15,255 nt of DNA from Ignavibacteriota bacterium (GCA_016191715.1 JACPVN010000570.1:1-15255); one strand, 5' to 3'; counted from the first letter of the stretch, positions 8,416 through 15,255 are shown. Notes: generated by a model from the letters alone, not told the origin. Program-made: numbers and translations.

Positions 8416-8567
8416 TTGTCGGTAACATATTTCTGATTTCTGAATTCTGATTGTAGATTACAGATTACCAATAACTAATGACCAATAACAATTAACCAGT
8501 TAATAAATTAACAAATCACCAATTAACTAATCACCAATTAACGAATTAACGAATTAACGAACGACAG
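8416..8567. repeat. Low-complexity TTAA-rich degenerate repeat spacer
   Basis: The whole spacer between kinase and regulator is low-complexity DNA. It starts with variations of GATTAC/ACCAATAACTAATG, passes through ATTAACCAGTTAATAAATTAAC, then two near copies of CACCAATTAACTAAT, and ends with three perfect tandem AATTAACG units (8536-8559) plus a partial AACGAC touching the ATG at 8568. There is no ribosome site of the AGGAGG type before the regulator. No gene or RNA is recognisable. It could be slippage-prone filler or hold operator sites. Confidence 0.75.
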
Positions 8568-9215
8568 ATGCCAAAAATATTACTTGCAGACGACCATATC
8601 ATTCTCCGACAAGGATTACGGAGTGTACTCGAAAAAGAATTCCGGCTCGATGTTGTGGGAGAGGCAAACAACGGACGGGAAGCAATCGAGTTAGTCAAAC
8701 AACTCAAGCCGGATATTGTCATCATGGATGTTTCGATGCCGGATATGAACGGCGTGGAAGCGACGCGCCACATTACCGCCGAATCGCCGCAGGTAAAAGT
8801 GATTGCGCTTTCGATGCACACCGACAAACAATTTGTGTATGATATGCTCAACGCCGGCGCATCCGGATATTTGCTCAAGCAATGCGCGTATGATGAAGTA
8901 CAACATGCAATCACTACGGTGATGAGAAACAAAAAATATATCAGTCCGGATATTACCGGAGTTGTCATTCAGGATTATGTCGAACAAAAATCTGTGAACC
9001 AATCGAAAGAAGCCGACCATCTTACCTCGAAAGAGCGGGAGATACTTCAGATGGTTGCCGAAGGAAAATCAACAAAAGAAATTGCCGTTGTCCTTCATGT
9101 CAGCATTCCAACCGTAGAAACTCACCGCCGTAATATTATGGAGAAACTTCAACTCCACTCTGTCGCCGACCTGACAAAATATGCCATTCGTATCGGGCTG
9201 ACGACGTTGGAGTAA
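8568..9215 (+). CDS. NarL/FixJ-family response regulator with LuxR HTH
   Basis: A 215-residue cytosolic regulator. The receiver has the acidic pair D8-D9, phosphoacceptor D54 in IVIMDVSMPDMNG, S82 in VIALSMH and K104 in GYLLKQ, which is a complete active site. After a short linker, residues about 149-205 form a LuxR/GerE helix-turn-helix: LTSKEREILQMVAEGKSTKEIA, then the recognition-helix region SIPTVETHRRNIMEKLQL. Phosphorylated members bind DNA as dimers at inverted repeats and activate or repress transcription. The HisKA_3 kinase just upstream is the classic partner of this class, so the pair is almost certainly cognate despite the 152-nt repeat spacer. Targets are not known; inverted repeats in the spacer downstream (9354-9410) are candidates. 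Confidence 0.96.
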   Translation: MPKILLADDHIILRQGLRSVLEKEFRLDVVGEANNGREAIELVKQLKPDIVIMDVSMPDMNGVEATRHITAESPQVKVIALSMHTDKQFVYDMLNAGASGYLLKQCAYDEVQHAITTVMRNKKYISPDITGVVIQDYVEQKSVNQSKEADHLTSKEREILQMVAEGKSTKEIAVVLHVSIPTVETHRRNIMEKLQLHSVADLTKYAIRIGLTTLE

Positions 9216-9353
9216 GTCTGTCGCACTAAGGGAGGATTTTGAGGCAATCGGTCAATAACATTCAAATTAAACCGTATTTGACCATTATCTGCACAATCTT
9301 ACGCACATCTCACCCTTCCTCAAAATTTCATCTCATAAATTTTAAAGCATAAA

Positions 9354-9410
9354 ATCATGGTTTCCATGATACCCTCAGTGGGGCATCCCTCCGTATCTTG
9401 TACTAAGATA
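9354..9410. promoter_or_regulatory. Cluster of three overlapping inverted repeats
   Basis: The 226-nt spacer 9216-9441 has no gene but holds three potential hairpins in tandem. H1 is ATCATGG-ttt-CCATGAT (9354-9370). H2 is GATAC (9368-9372) with GTATC (9393-9397), enclosing GGG-gcat-CCC. H3 is TATCTT-gtact-AAGATA (9394-9410). H2 shares bases with both H1 and H3, so it cannot fully form together with either. No T-run follows any of them. They may be operator sites for the adjacent LuxR-type regulator, a structured leader of the gene at 9442, or chance. Confidence 0.35.
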
Positions 9411-9441
9411 TTTCTGACAATAGAATTAAAAATAGCAGTAC

Positions 9442-9741
9442 ATGGAAAACACTCTTTCATCACGACTTTGTTACCCGGACCCGTTTAAGCCGGTGGCAAT
9501 TGAGTTTACACTTCAGCATTCGGCAGTAGTAACATTATCCATCTCCGACGAATCGGGGAATGAAATAATAAAATTAGTTGATACCCAACAGCATGAGAGC
9601 GGTATCCACAAGATAGAATTACGGGAAGGATTGCTCTCGGAAGGATTATACTACTACAGATTACAAGTAGAATTCCCCGGCAAAGGAATCAACGGAAAAA
9701 CAGAGAGCGTGGTAACGGAAGTGAGAAAGTTTAAAATATGA
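9442..9741 (+). CDS. Free-standing T9SS C-terminal sorting/FlgD-like domain
   Basis: A 99-residue protein that is essentially one sorting-type beta-sandwich domain. The landmarks of T9SS type A domains appear in order: YPDPFKP (for YPNPFNP), IEFTLQHSAVVTLSISDESGNEI (for IxYxLPxxxxVxLxVYDxxGxEV), LVDTQQHESGIHKIEL (for LVxxxxxxGxHxVxW), GLYYYRLQ (for GxYFYRL), and a final VRKFKI (for KKMxLLK). There is no signal peptide, and a stop codon lies three codons upstream in frame, so it is not the tail of a longer open frame. No ribosome site is seen. It could be a decayed remnant of a cargo protein, a domain translated alone, or part of a larger protein split by mutation. Without an export signal it should stay in the cytosol. 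Confidence 0.65.
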   Translation: MENTLSSRLCYPDPFKPVAIEFTLQHSAVVTLSISDESGNEIIKLVDTQQHESGIHKIELREGLLSEGLYYYRLQVEFPGKGINGKTESVVTEVRKFKI

Positions 9742-9923
9742 AAATCATAACCAGAATATATCTCTCCGCGCAGGAAATTCATGACTCACGGATTACTATG
9801 GTTCGGGCATCTTGCAAGTCTTGGTACGCGCCAACTATGGGTTGTGGATGGAATGGCGGAGAGAAATTGAATACAAGAAAGTTTAAATCAAAAAAATAAA
9901 ATACAAAACTATCAGGAAATATT
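9742..9923. other. Spacer with no recognisable gene
   Basis: Only short open frames occur (for example 33 codons at 9798-9899). The block AGAAAGTTTAAA, which encodes the end of the preceding sorting domain, is repeated exactly near 9876-9887, and in the 33-codon frame it again encodes RKFK. This hints at a small duplication or a decayed second copy. The last 20 nt include AGGAAATATT, a plausible ribosome site for the next gene. Confidence 0.4.
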
Positions 9924-12332
9924 ATGAAAACCTTCTTATCTCTTCTTCTTCTACTTGTGTTTTTTGTGCCGTTCACAGACATCTCGGCTCAATACGGCAT
10001 TCCGAAAATTATTTCTTTCCAGGGAATGTTAACAAGAAACACTGGTAGCCCCGTCACTAACGGAACTTACAAAATTCAGTTTTCTATATACAGTGTGGAA
10101 ACAGGCGGTACACCACTGTGGACAACAGTGGAGCCGCATCTTGCAGTAAAAACGAAAAACGGTTCTTTCACTACGCTTTTGGGCAATGTATTGCCTGATG
10201 CACTAACTAATCCTGCCATAGAACTACCTTTCAACGAACAGTATTGGTTGGAAATGAATGTCAGAGCAAGATTATCATATGGTGAGCCGAATGCTGTAAA
10301 GCTCTATCCGCGAATTCGGCTAACCACTTCACCGTACGCGTTTAGTGCACAAGAACTGATGGGTTTTGATTGCATCGTAACCGGTGAATGGGCAACCGCA
10401 GGCGGAACCATTAATAGTACGTATGCAGATTTTTCCGTTATAGCCGGTGGAACAAACCATGAGATTACTTCCGATGGAATAAACGGCACTATTGGCGGGG
10501 GAGTTAATAACCGAGTAGAAAATGCACAGGGAACAATCAGCGGGGGTCTGGGTAACGTCGTCAGTGGCGAGTATGGAAGCGTTGGTGGAGGAGAGCAAAA
10601 TGAAGTGAGAAATTCTCATTCGACAATCACCGGTGGATTGGAAAATGTTATCACAGATGAATTGGGCTTTATCGGAGGTGGAATAAATAATAGAATACAA
10701 TACCTTGTTGGGACACCAGACGGCGCTTCCACAATTGGTGGCGGTGGGGATAATTTAATCTACGGCTCGGCATTTTCATTGATCGGAGGTGGAAGTACTA
10801 ACACTCTCAAATCAAACTCATCCGCAATTACCGGAGGTGTTGGAAATAGAGTGCTTGAACAGAGTGATAACAGTATCATAGGAGGGGGTGAATCCAACAC
10901 AATAAAAAGTACACGGGGTGTCATTGCCGGTGGTGCAAACAATACCATTGATTTATCTTCCGCCCGATCTTTTATCGGCGGTGGAACTACCAATACAATC
11001 ATAAGTCCTCTGTCAACCATCTCCGGAGGTAGTTCAAATATTATCAACGAACCCACTACCGGTCATAGCACAATTGGCGGTGGCTATGGTAATCAAATAT
11101 TTGAAGGATACGGTGTTATAGGTGGAGGTTCTGCAAATACAATTGAGGCAACTGCACTGAATGGGACTATTGGAGGAGGAGATGGTAATAATATGACTGG
11201 CTTCGTAGGAACTATTAGCGGGGGAGAAGGGAATACGTCAGAAGGTGAAGCTTCAACTATTAGTGGTGGCGAATCGAATACTGCCACCGGTGATCACTCT
11301 ATGATTCCAGGAGGTTTATCGAATACCACAGTCGGTACATTCTCTCTGGCGGCGGGAAGAAGAGCAAAGTCCTTACATGACGGTTCGTTTGTTTGGGCAG
11401 ACCACACCGATGTTGATTTTCCTTCTACTGGTGCCGACCAATTTCTCATACGTGCAAGTGGCGGTGTAGGTATCGGAACAAATTCGCCAACGAACACACT
11501 TCATGTCAATGGTACTGCCCGAATACAGGAACTTCCAACAACAGGAAATCCCACTGATGTTGTAGTTGCAGATGCGGACGGAAAATTGTATCGCGGAACC
11601 GGACTTGGCGCCGGCAATGCCGACCCGGAAGATGATTGGGTAGTAAACGGATTATTCATGTCTCCTGTTAGTCAGGTGAAAAAAGTTGGTATCGGCATAG
11701 CCAATCCAGATTATGACCTCCATCTCTACAATCCGGATGCGTTGACTCCGACTTCTACACAACTGAAAATTGAGACGGATGATGACGGTGGGAACGCGGA
11801 ATTGCTACTTGATAGAGGTAGCAATGTCCGAGCCGCACAGATGAAATTTCTCACACAAAACAATACGGTTGACTGGTACGCAGGAATGTTGTACTATGGC
11901 GGAAGCGGAACAGACAGGTTTGCAATTAGCAAACATAACGACCTGAATGTAGATGATATGAATACCGGTGGTCGTGAACTCGTTTTAATGAAGAACAGGG
12001 TTGGGATTAAAACAATAAATCCCACAAGCACGCTACATATCAATGGTTCTGTCTCAGTGAACATTGTAACAACTTCAAATGATATAACATTAGATGATAC
12101 TCATCATTATGTTTCATGCACGGGAAGACTCCTCGAAACCCAAATTGTAACTTTACCCCCCGCTTCCTCGGCGCCGGGTCGCGAATACCTTATCAAAGGG
12201 TCAGACCTTCATTCAGTAGTAATTCATTCGAATGGTGGCTTGATAGATGGACAAACTACCAAAGAAATAAACAACGATAACACCGAGCATCTAATCAGCG
12301 ACGGTACTAATTGGATAAGTTTCTTGTGGTAA
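9924..12332 (+). CDS. Secreted adhesin-like protein with ~19 GGxxN beta-roll repeats
   Basis: An 802-residue exported protein with a signal peptide cleaved near residue 22 (ISA-Q). Residues about 25-140 form the conserved N-terminal module of tail-fibre-like surface proteins (IISFQGMLTRNTGSPV...YKIQFSIY...LW...PRIRLTTSPYAFSA). Residues about 170-473 hold about 19 repeats of 14-21 residues, consensus [SG]-x-I-x-G-G-x-x-N-x-[IV], as in YadA-head-like left-handed beta-rolls. The cap is SLAAGRRAKSLHDGSFVWAD. Three VGIGTxxPxxxLHxNG-type units follow (near 515, 590 and 695). The end, SVVIHSNGGLIDGQ...LISDGTNWISFLW, is of the kind seen in phage-tail and adhesin ends. Neither a T9SS sorting domain nor a peptidase S74 chaperone motif is visible. 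AGGAAATATT precedes the ATG. A role in trimeric surface fibres is inferred. Confidence 0.8.
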   Translation: MKTFLSLLLLLVFFVPFTDISAQYGIPKIISFQGMLTRNTGSPVTNGTYKIQFSIYSVETGGTPLWTTVEPHLAVKTKNGSFTTLLGNVLPDALTNPAIELPFNEQYWLEMNVRARLSYGEPNAVKLYPRIRLTTSPYAFSAQELMGFDCIVTGEWATAGGTINSTYADFSVIAGGTNHEITSDGINGTIGGGVNNRVENAQGTISGGLGNVVSGEYGSVGGGEQNEVRNSHSTITGGLENVITDELGFIGGGINNRIQYLVGTPDGASTIGGGGDNLIYGSAFSLIGGGSTNTLKSNSSAITGGVGNRVLEQSDNSIIGGGESNTIKSTRGVIAGGANNTIDLSSARSFIGGGTTNTIISPLSTISGGSSNIINEPTTGHSTIGGGYGNQIFEGYGVIGGGSANTIEATALNGTIGGGDGNNMTGFVGTISGGEGNTSEGEASTISGGESNTATGDHSMIPGGLSNTTVGTFSLAAGRRAKSLHDGSFVWADHTDVDFPSTGADQFLIRASGGVGIGTNSPTNTLHVNGTARIQELPTTGNPTDVVVADADGKLYRGTGLGAGNADPEDDWVVNGLFMSPVSQVKKVGIGIANPDYDLHLYNPDALTPTSTQLKIETDDDGGNAELLLDRGSNVRAAQMKFLTQNNTVDWYAGMLYYGGSGTDRFAISKHNDLNVDDMNTGGRELVLMKNRVGIKTINPTSTLHINGSVSVNIVTTSNDITLDDTHHYVSCTGRLLETQIVTLPPASSAPGREYLIKGSDLHSVVIHSNGGLIDGQTTKEINNDNTEHLISDGTNWISFLW
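10431..11342 (+). repeat. Coding repeat array, about 19 divergent units of ~45-60 nt
   Basis: Each unit encodes a loop-strand turn of the beta-roll. The Gly-Gly-x-x-Asn core is kept while the rest varies, and codons for the Gly run differ between units (GGCGGGGGA, GGAGGTGGA, GGTGGTGGC), so the array is old rather than freshly expanded. The residue before GG alternates between Gly and Ser/Thr/Ala in units 2-5 and 8-14, suggesting a two-turn superunit. Confidence 0.8.
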
Positions 12333-12379
12333 ACCCAAATATTCAACACAATCAAAGCGAAGTTATAAAAGGTAATCAT

Positions 12380-13807
12380 ATGAAAACAAACTATTCAATA
12401 TTGATATTGTGTACTTTTACAATCTTATTTGCATCTTCATTAGCGCAAACCCAAACATGGTACACAATCGGTTCAGGCGCTTCCTCCGATACTTCGGGCG
12501 AATACACTCTGACTTCATCCGTTGGGGGCATCGCTTATGCAGATACATCGGATTCAGCATACAGTCTCGCATCGGGATACTTCCAGGGGCTCGAAGCATT
12601 ATCAAATGAAAATACCGTGGTAACGTTTCAACCGGAAGCAGGTTGGAACTTACTTTCTCTTCATGCGGCGTTCCGCGAAATGAAAAAGGATTCAGTATTT
12701 CAAACAGCAGTGAGTTCCGCGTATGAATTTAACGAAGGATATCGGATTAAGGATACGCTGGAAATCGGGAAGGGATTCTGGATAAAATTTGATACTGCTT
12801 CTCTCCTGTCGTTGTCCGGTTTTATGACAGAAGAAGAAACGATTGCCGTGAACGACCGATGGAATATCGTTGGCTCAATTACCACCAGTATTGCCTCGGG
12901 AACAATTACTGCGCTCGGAACTTCCGTGGTTTCAGACTATTATTCATTTTCGAGCGGAACCGGATACCTCGCCGAAGATTCCATTCTTCCCGGAAAAGGG
13001 TATTGGGTAAAAGTTAACGGGAGTGGGAAATTAGTTATGAAAGCAGGAAGTTTTCTAGAAAATACATCCATTTCTCCTGCCGCGATGAAAAAGACAACCA
13101 CCACTCGTTCAATTTCCTCCCTGTTGAAGGAACAGGAAAATATTCATTATTTATCAATCACCGATGTAACAGGAAGTGAACGTACATTATATTTTTCCGG
13201 AAGTCGAACGAAGATTGATCCTAAAACTACCGAACTTCCCCCATCGCCTCCTTCCGGTTTGGATGTCCGTTTTACTTCAGGCAGACAATTTGAATCGCCT
13301 GGTGGAAATGAAACAGTCCATACTTCTTCAATTCGAATTTCGAATGCACAGTATCCGGTTACCGTTCGGTGGGATGCTGTACAAGAAGAGAGTAACTATC
13401 AATTCAAACTTACTACTCCCGAAACGTCTTCAAAAGATATTCCTCTTAAAGAACAGGGAATTATAATTCTGGAAAATGAAGACCAACAACTCAATCTTAT
13501 CATCGGATCAGGTGTTGCCGAATTGCCAAGAGAGTTTGCTGTTCAACAGAATTATCCCAATCCCTTCAATCCATCAACTGTTATTCGGTATCAGTTACCT
13601 GTTAATAGTTATGTTACACTCAAGGTCTATGACGTTTTAGGAAGAGAGGTTGCAACACTTGTGGATGGAATGGAAGACGCTGGATATAAGACGCAGGAAT
13701 GGAATGCGAGTTCGGTGTCAAGCGGAATTTACTATTATCGAGTAACCGCTCAGGGTTCAGAAGAAAACGTTTGGAATGACGTGAAGAAGATGATGCTTCT
13801 TCGGTAA
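12380..13807 (+). CDS. T9SS cargo protein with paired GWN/GKGFW modules
   Basis: A 475-residue exported protein. The ATG at 12380 is chosen because it begins a clear signal peptide (cleavage after SSLA, residue 22) and follows AAAGGTAAT; an upstream in-frame ATG at 12311 overlaps the previous gene and would bury the signal. Residues 23-80 include WYTIGSGASSDTSGEYTL and SLASGYFQGLE. Two related modules follow: GWNLLSL (88) to GKGFWIKF (130-137), and RWNIVGS (160) to GKGYWVKV (205-212). A proline-containing linker and a beta-rich region with a VRWDA strand lead to residues 382-475, a textbook type A sorting domain: QNYPNPFNPSTVIRY, VTLKVYDVLGREVATLV, SGIYYYRV, KKMMLLR. This domain sends the protein through T9SS and is normally removed at the surface. 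The function of the mature part is not recognised. Confidence 0.9.
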   Translation: MKTNYSILILCTFTILFASSLAQTQTWYTIGSGASSDTSGEYTLTSSVGGIAYADTSDSAYSLASGYFQGLEALSNENTVVTFQPEAGWNLLSLHAAFREMKKDSVFQTAVSSAYEFNEGYRIKDTLEIGKGFWIKFDTASLLSLSGFMTEEETIAVNDRWNIVGSITTSIASGTITALGTSVVSDYYSFSSGTGYLAEDSILPGKGYWVKVNGSGKLVMKAGSFLENTSISPAAMKKTTTTRSISSLLKEQENIHYLSITDVTGSERTLYFSGSRTKIDPKTTELPPSPPSGLDVRFTSGRQFESPGGNETVHTSSIRISNAQYPVTVRWDAVQEESNYQFKLTTPETSSKDIPLKEQGIIILENEDQQLNLIIGSGVAELPREFAVQQNYPNPFNPSTVIRYQLPVNSYVTLKVYDVLGREVATLVDGMEDAGYKTQEWNASSVSSGIYYYRVTAQGSEENVWNDVKKMMLLR

Positions 13808-13856
13808 ATATATTAATCATAAAAAACAAGAATGAAACAATTGATTGGAAAATATT

Positions 13857-15255
13857 ATGAACAGATTCTTTTCATATTACTTGGACTTTCAATGGAAAAA
13901 AATTCTTTATTTCTCATTGATGTCAAAACTTTTATTTTTCTTAGAAGTTAATGCGCAAACCAACTTAGTAAGGAACCATAGTTTTGAGAATTATTCTCAA
14001 TGCCCGAGTAACCAAGGACAGATTAACCGGGTTTATAGATGGGGGTCTCCAAATACTGCGACACCAGATTATTTCAATACGTGTGTAAGAGTGAGTATAG
14101 ACCTTTCTTTTTTTTATGCACATGTTCCCATAAATTATTTCGGGTCCCAATATCCTAGAACAGGTAATGGCTATGTGGGTATCATCTCTTATTATAGCAA
14201 TTCCGAATGGAGGGAGTATATACAAACAGAATTACGCTGCCCCCTTTTACGCAATACAACATATTATGTCGAATTTTTTGTAACGCTGGCAAGCGGTAGT
14301 AAATATGCTACAGATGACTTAGGTGTATATTTTTCCAAGACACCTATACAGTATAACAACACCGTTCATATATCATACACACCTCAAATTACTAACCCAG
14401 AGGGGAATGTAATAAATAATACTAGTCAATGGACGATTATTTCCGGTTCATTTGTTGCAACTGGAGAAGAAAAATATATGATTATAGGAAATTTCAAGAG
14501 TGATGCAAACACAACGGTAAGCAACCTTAGTGCGGGAGTTCGCGAATATGCCTATTATTATATTGATGATGTGACTGTTCGTCCTACCGGTGACTTACCC
14601 TATGGGGTATCCGATATTTCCATCTGTAGCAATAAGCAATCACAGATAACAGCCTTTGGCGGTACTTCATATTTGTGGACTCCGTCAACTGGCTTATCGG
14701 ATACCAGGGTAGCCAATCCGATGATCACTCTCAAGAATACGGGAACAACCCCGGTGACGAAAACTTACTATGTTACTATTACTTTACCTAATGGCTGTAA
14801 AATAATAGAAGATGCTCTTGTCCTTGTTTATCCTGCACCCAAAATAGCAATTGTTACAACTGATAATATCTGCGATGGAAAATCAATTACGTACGCAAAT
14901 GATTTTAATGAATCCGGAACAATCTATACTTGGAGTTTTTCAGAAGGTTCTGTTTCTACGTTTATAAATTGGGGTAACAGTTGCGATGTGGAGTGGAATT
15001 CATTCAACGGCGGCAAAGTGTATCTCACCGCAACCAATCAATATGGTTGTTCTACGAAAGATTCGTTCGTTGTCAAACCATGTCCGCTTCCTAAACTACA
15101 AACCATTCGTTGGCCCATCCCTAAACGGGAAACACCGACTCAGGCGGCTCCAGATATTCAAGGAATAGCAAGAGACGGTCATACGATTTATTTTACTGAA
15201 ATGGGAAAACAGACTATCGGTAAACTAAAAACTTCTGCAACTTGTTCAAAGGCAA
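13857..15255 (+). CDS. Large secreted Bacteroidota-type protein, 3'-truncated by window edge
   Basis: The frame is open from the ATG at 13857 to the right edge (466 codons, no stop). Residues 1-33 make a signal peptide ending VNA before QTN; ATG at 13920 is a shorter alternative start. Residues about 35-250 match a surface-protein module common in Bacteroidota: NLVRNHSFENYSQCP, WGSPNTATPDYFNTC, GNGYVGIISY, REYIQTEL, YYVEFFVTLAS, GVYFSKTPI and YYYIDDVTV. Next comes an Ig/PKD-like region (ISICSNKQSQITAFGGTSYLW from 254, NGCKI, YTWSF, NQYGCSTKDSF). The last visible residues (IQGIARDGHTIYFTEMG) may open a propeller of NHL/SBBP type. The missing C-terminus probably carries a sorting domain. The DNA is visibly more AT-rich than the ribH region. 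GGAAAATATT before the ATG resembles the leader of the repeat-protein gene. The exact role is unknown. Confidence 0.85.
   Translation, partial: MNRFFSYYLDFQWKKILYFSLMSKLLFFLEVNAQTNLVRNHSFENYSQCPSNQGQINRVYRWGSPNTATPDYFNTCVRVSIDLSFFYAHVPINYFGSQYPRTGNGYVGIISYYSNSEWREYIQTELRCPLLRNTTYYVEFFVTLASGSKYATDDLGVYFSKTPIQYNNTVHISYTPQITNPEGNVINNTSQWTIISGSFVATGEEKYMIIGNFKSDANTTVSNLSAGVREYAYYYIDDVTVRPTGDLPYGVSDISICSNKQSQITAFGGTSYLWTPSTGLSDTRVANPMITLKNTGTTPVTKTYYVTITLPNGCKIIEDALVLVYPAPKIAIVTTDNICDGKSITYANDFNESGTIYTWSFSEGSVSTFINWGNSCDVEWNSFNGGKVYLTATNQYGCSTKDSFVVKPCPLPKLQTIRWPIPKRETPTQAAPDIQGIARDGHTIYFTEMGKQTIGKLKTSATCSKA

Noticed and set aside
8536..8563. AATTAACG tandem units as a CRISPR or origin iteron array
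   Set aside because: Units are 8 nt with no spacers, no cas, replication or dnaA genes are nearby, and the flanking DNA is the same low-complexity type.
9798..9899. A 33-codon frame as a small protein gene
   Set aside because: All three forward frames are open over this short stretch, there is no ribosome site, and no family is recognised; kept only as part of the spacer note.
10760..11287. Minus-strand open frames with regular PPP/PPI spacing opposite the repeat array
   Set aside because: The proline pattern is just the complement of the Gly-Gly codons on the + strand; no independent coding evidence.
11340..12332. Peptidase S74 intramolecular chaperone at the end of the repeat protein
   Set aside because: VGIGTxxP units often precede S74 domains, but no S74-type catalytic Ser/Lys segment or SDxRxK motif is seen before the stop.
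12311..12379. Upstream in-frame ATG for the T9SS cargo gene
   Set aside because: It would add 23 residues before a classic signal peptide and overlap the previous gene; the ATG at 12380 has a better ribosome site.
13832..13951. A 39-codon + strand frame with a hydrophobic, signal-like start overlapping the last gene's start
   Set aside because: It lies in another frame over the start of a gene whose own frame gives a good signal peptide followed by a recognisable domain; no sign of a frameshift is needed.

Overview
The window looks like chromosomal DNA from the Bacteroidota/Chlorobiota/Ignavibacteriota group, most likely an Ignavibacteria- or Kapabacteria-like organism. The main evidence is type IX secretion system (T9SS) material: a PorZ-like protein, C-terminal sorting domains with the YPNPFNPST signature, a propeller/Y_Y_Y sensor kinase, and a surface protein of a type common in Bacteroidota. 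Shine-Dalgarno sites are weak or absent before most genes, and two spacers fit the -33 TTG / -7 TAnnTTTG promoter pattern of this phylum. All recognisable genes are on the + strand. The lineage call is inference from protein style, not from a marker gene.

Layout. Positions 1-1081 hold housekeeping genes: the 3' part of a TrpH/YciV-type PHP phosphoesterase and ribH (lumazine synthase). A REP/MITE-like imperfect palindrome follows (about 1130-1213). Positions 1273-4250 hold a PorZ-like two-propeller protein that overlaps a family 2 glycosyltransferase by 4 nt. A tRNA-Arg(ACG) with a strong intrinsic terminator sits at 4332-4447. Positions 4570-9215 hold a two-component pair: a 1281-residue sensor kinase (propeller, Y_Y_Y, membrane segment, two PAS, HisKA_3, HATPase) and a NarL/LuxR-type response regulator. 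A low-complexity AATTAACG-rich spacer separates the two. From 9442 to the window end the DNA encodes surface or secreted proteins: a free-standing T9SS sorting-type domain without signal peptide, an 802-residue protein with about 19 GGxxN beta-roll repeats, a T9SS cargo protein with paired GWN/GKGFW modules, and a large secreted protein that runs off the right edge.

How they may work together. PorZ is a surface T9SS component that in Porphyromonas binds anionic LPS, the sugar anchor for cargo, so its coupling to a glycosyltransferase is suggestive. The sensor/regulator pair lies directly before the surface-protein genes and could control them; this is inferred from position only. The least conventional features are the orphan sorting domain, the repeat protein that lacks a sorting domain among neighbours that have one, and a spacer (9354-9410) with three overlapping, mutually exclusive potential hairpins. 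I do not see a clearly new defence or mobile system.
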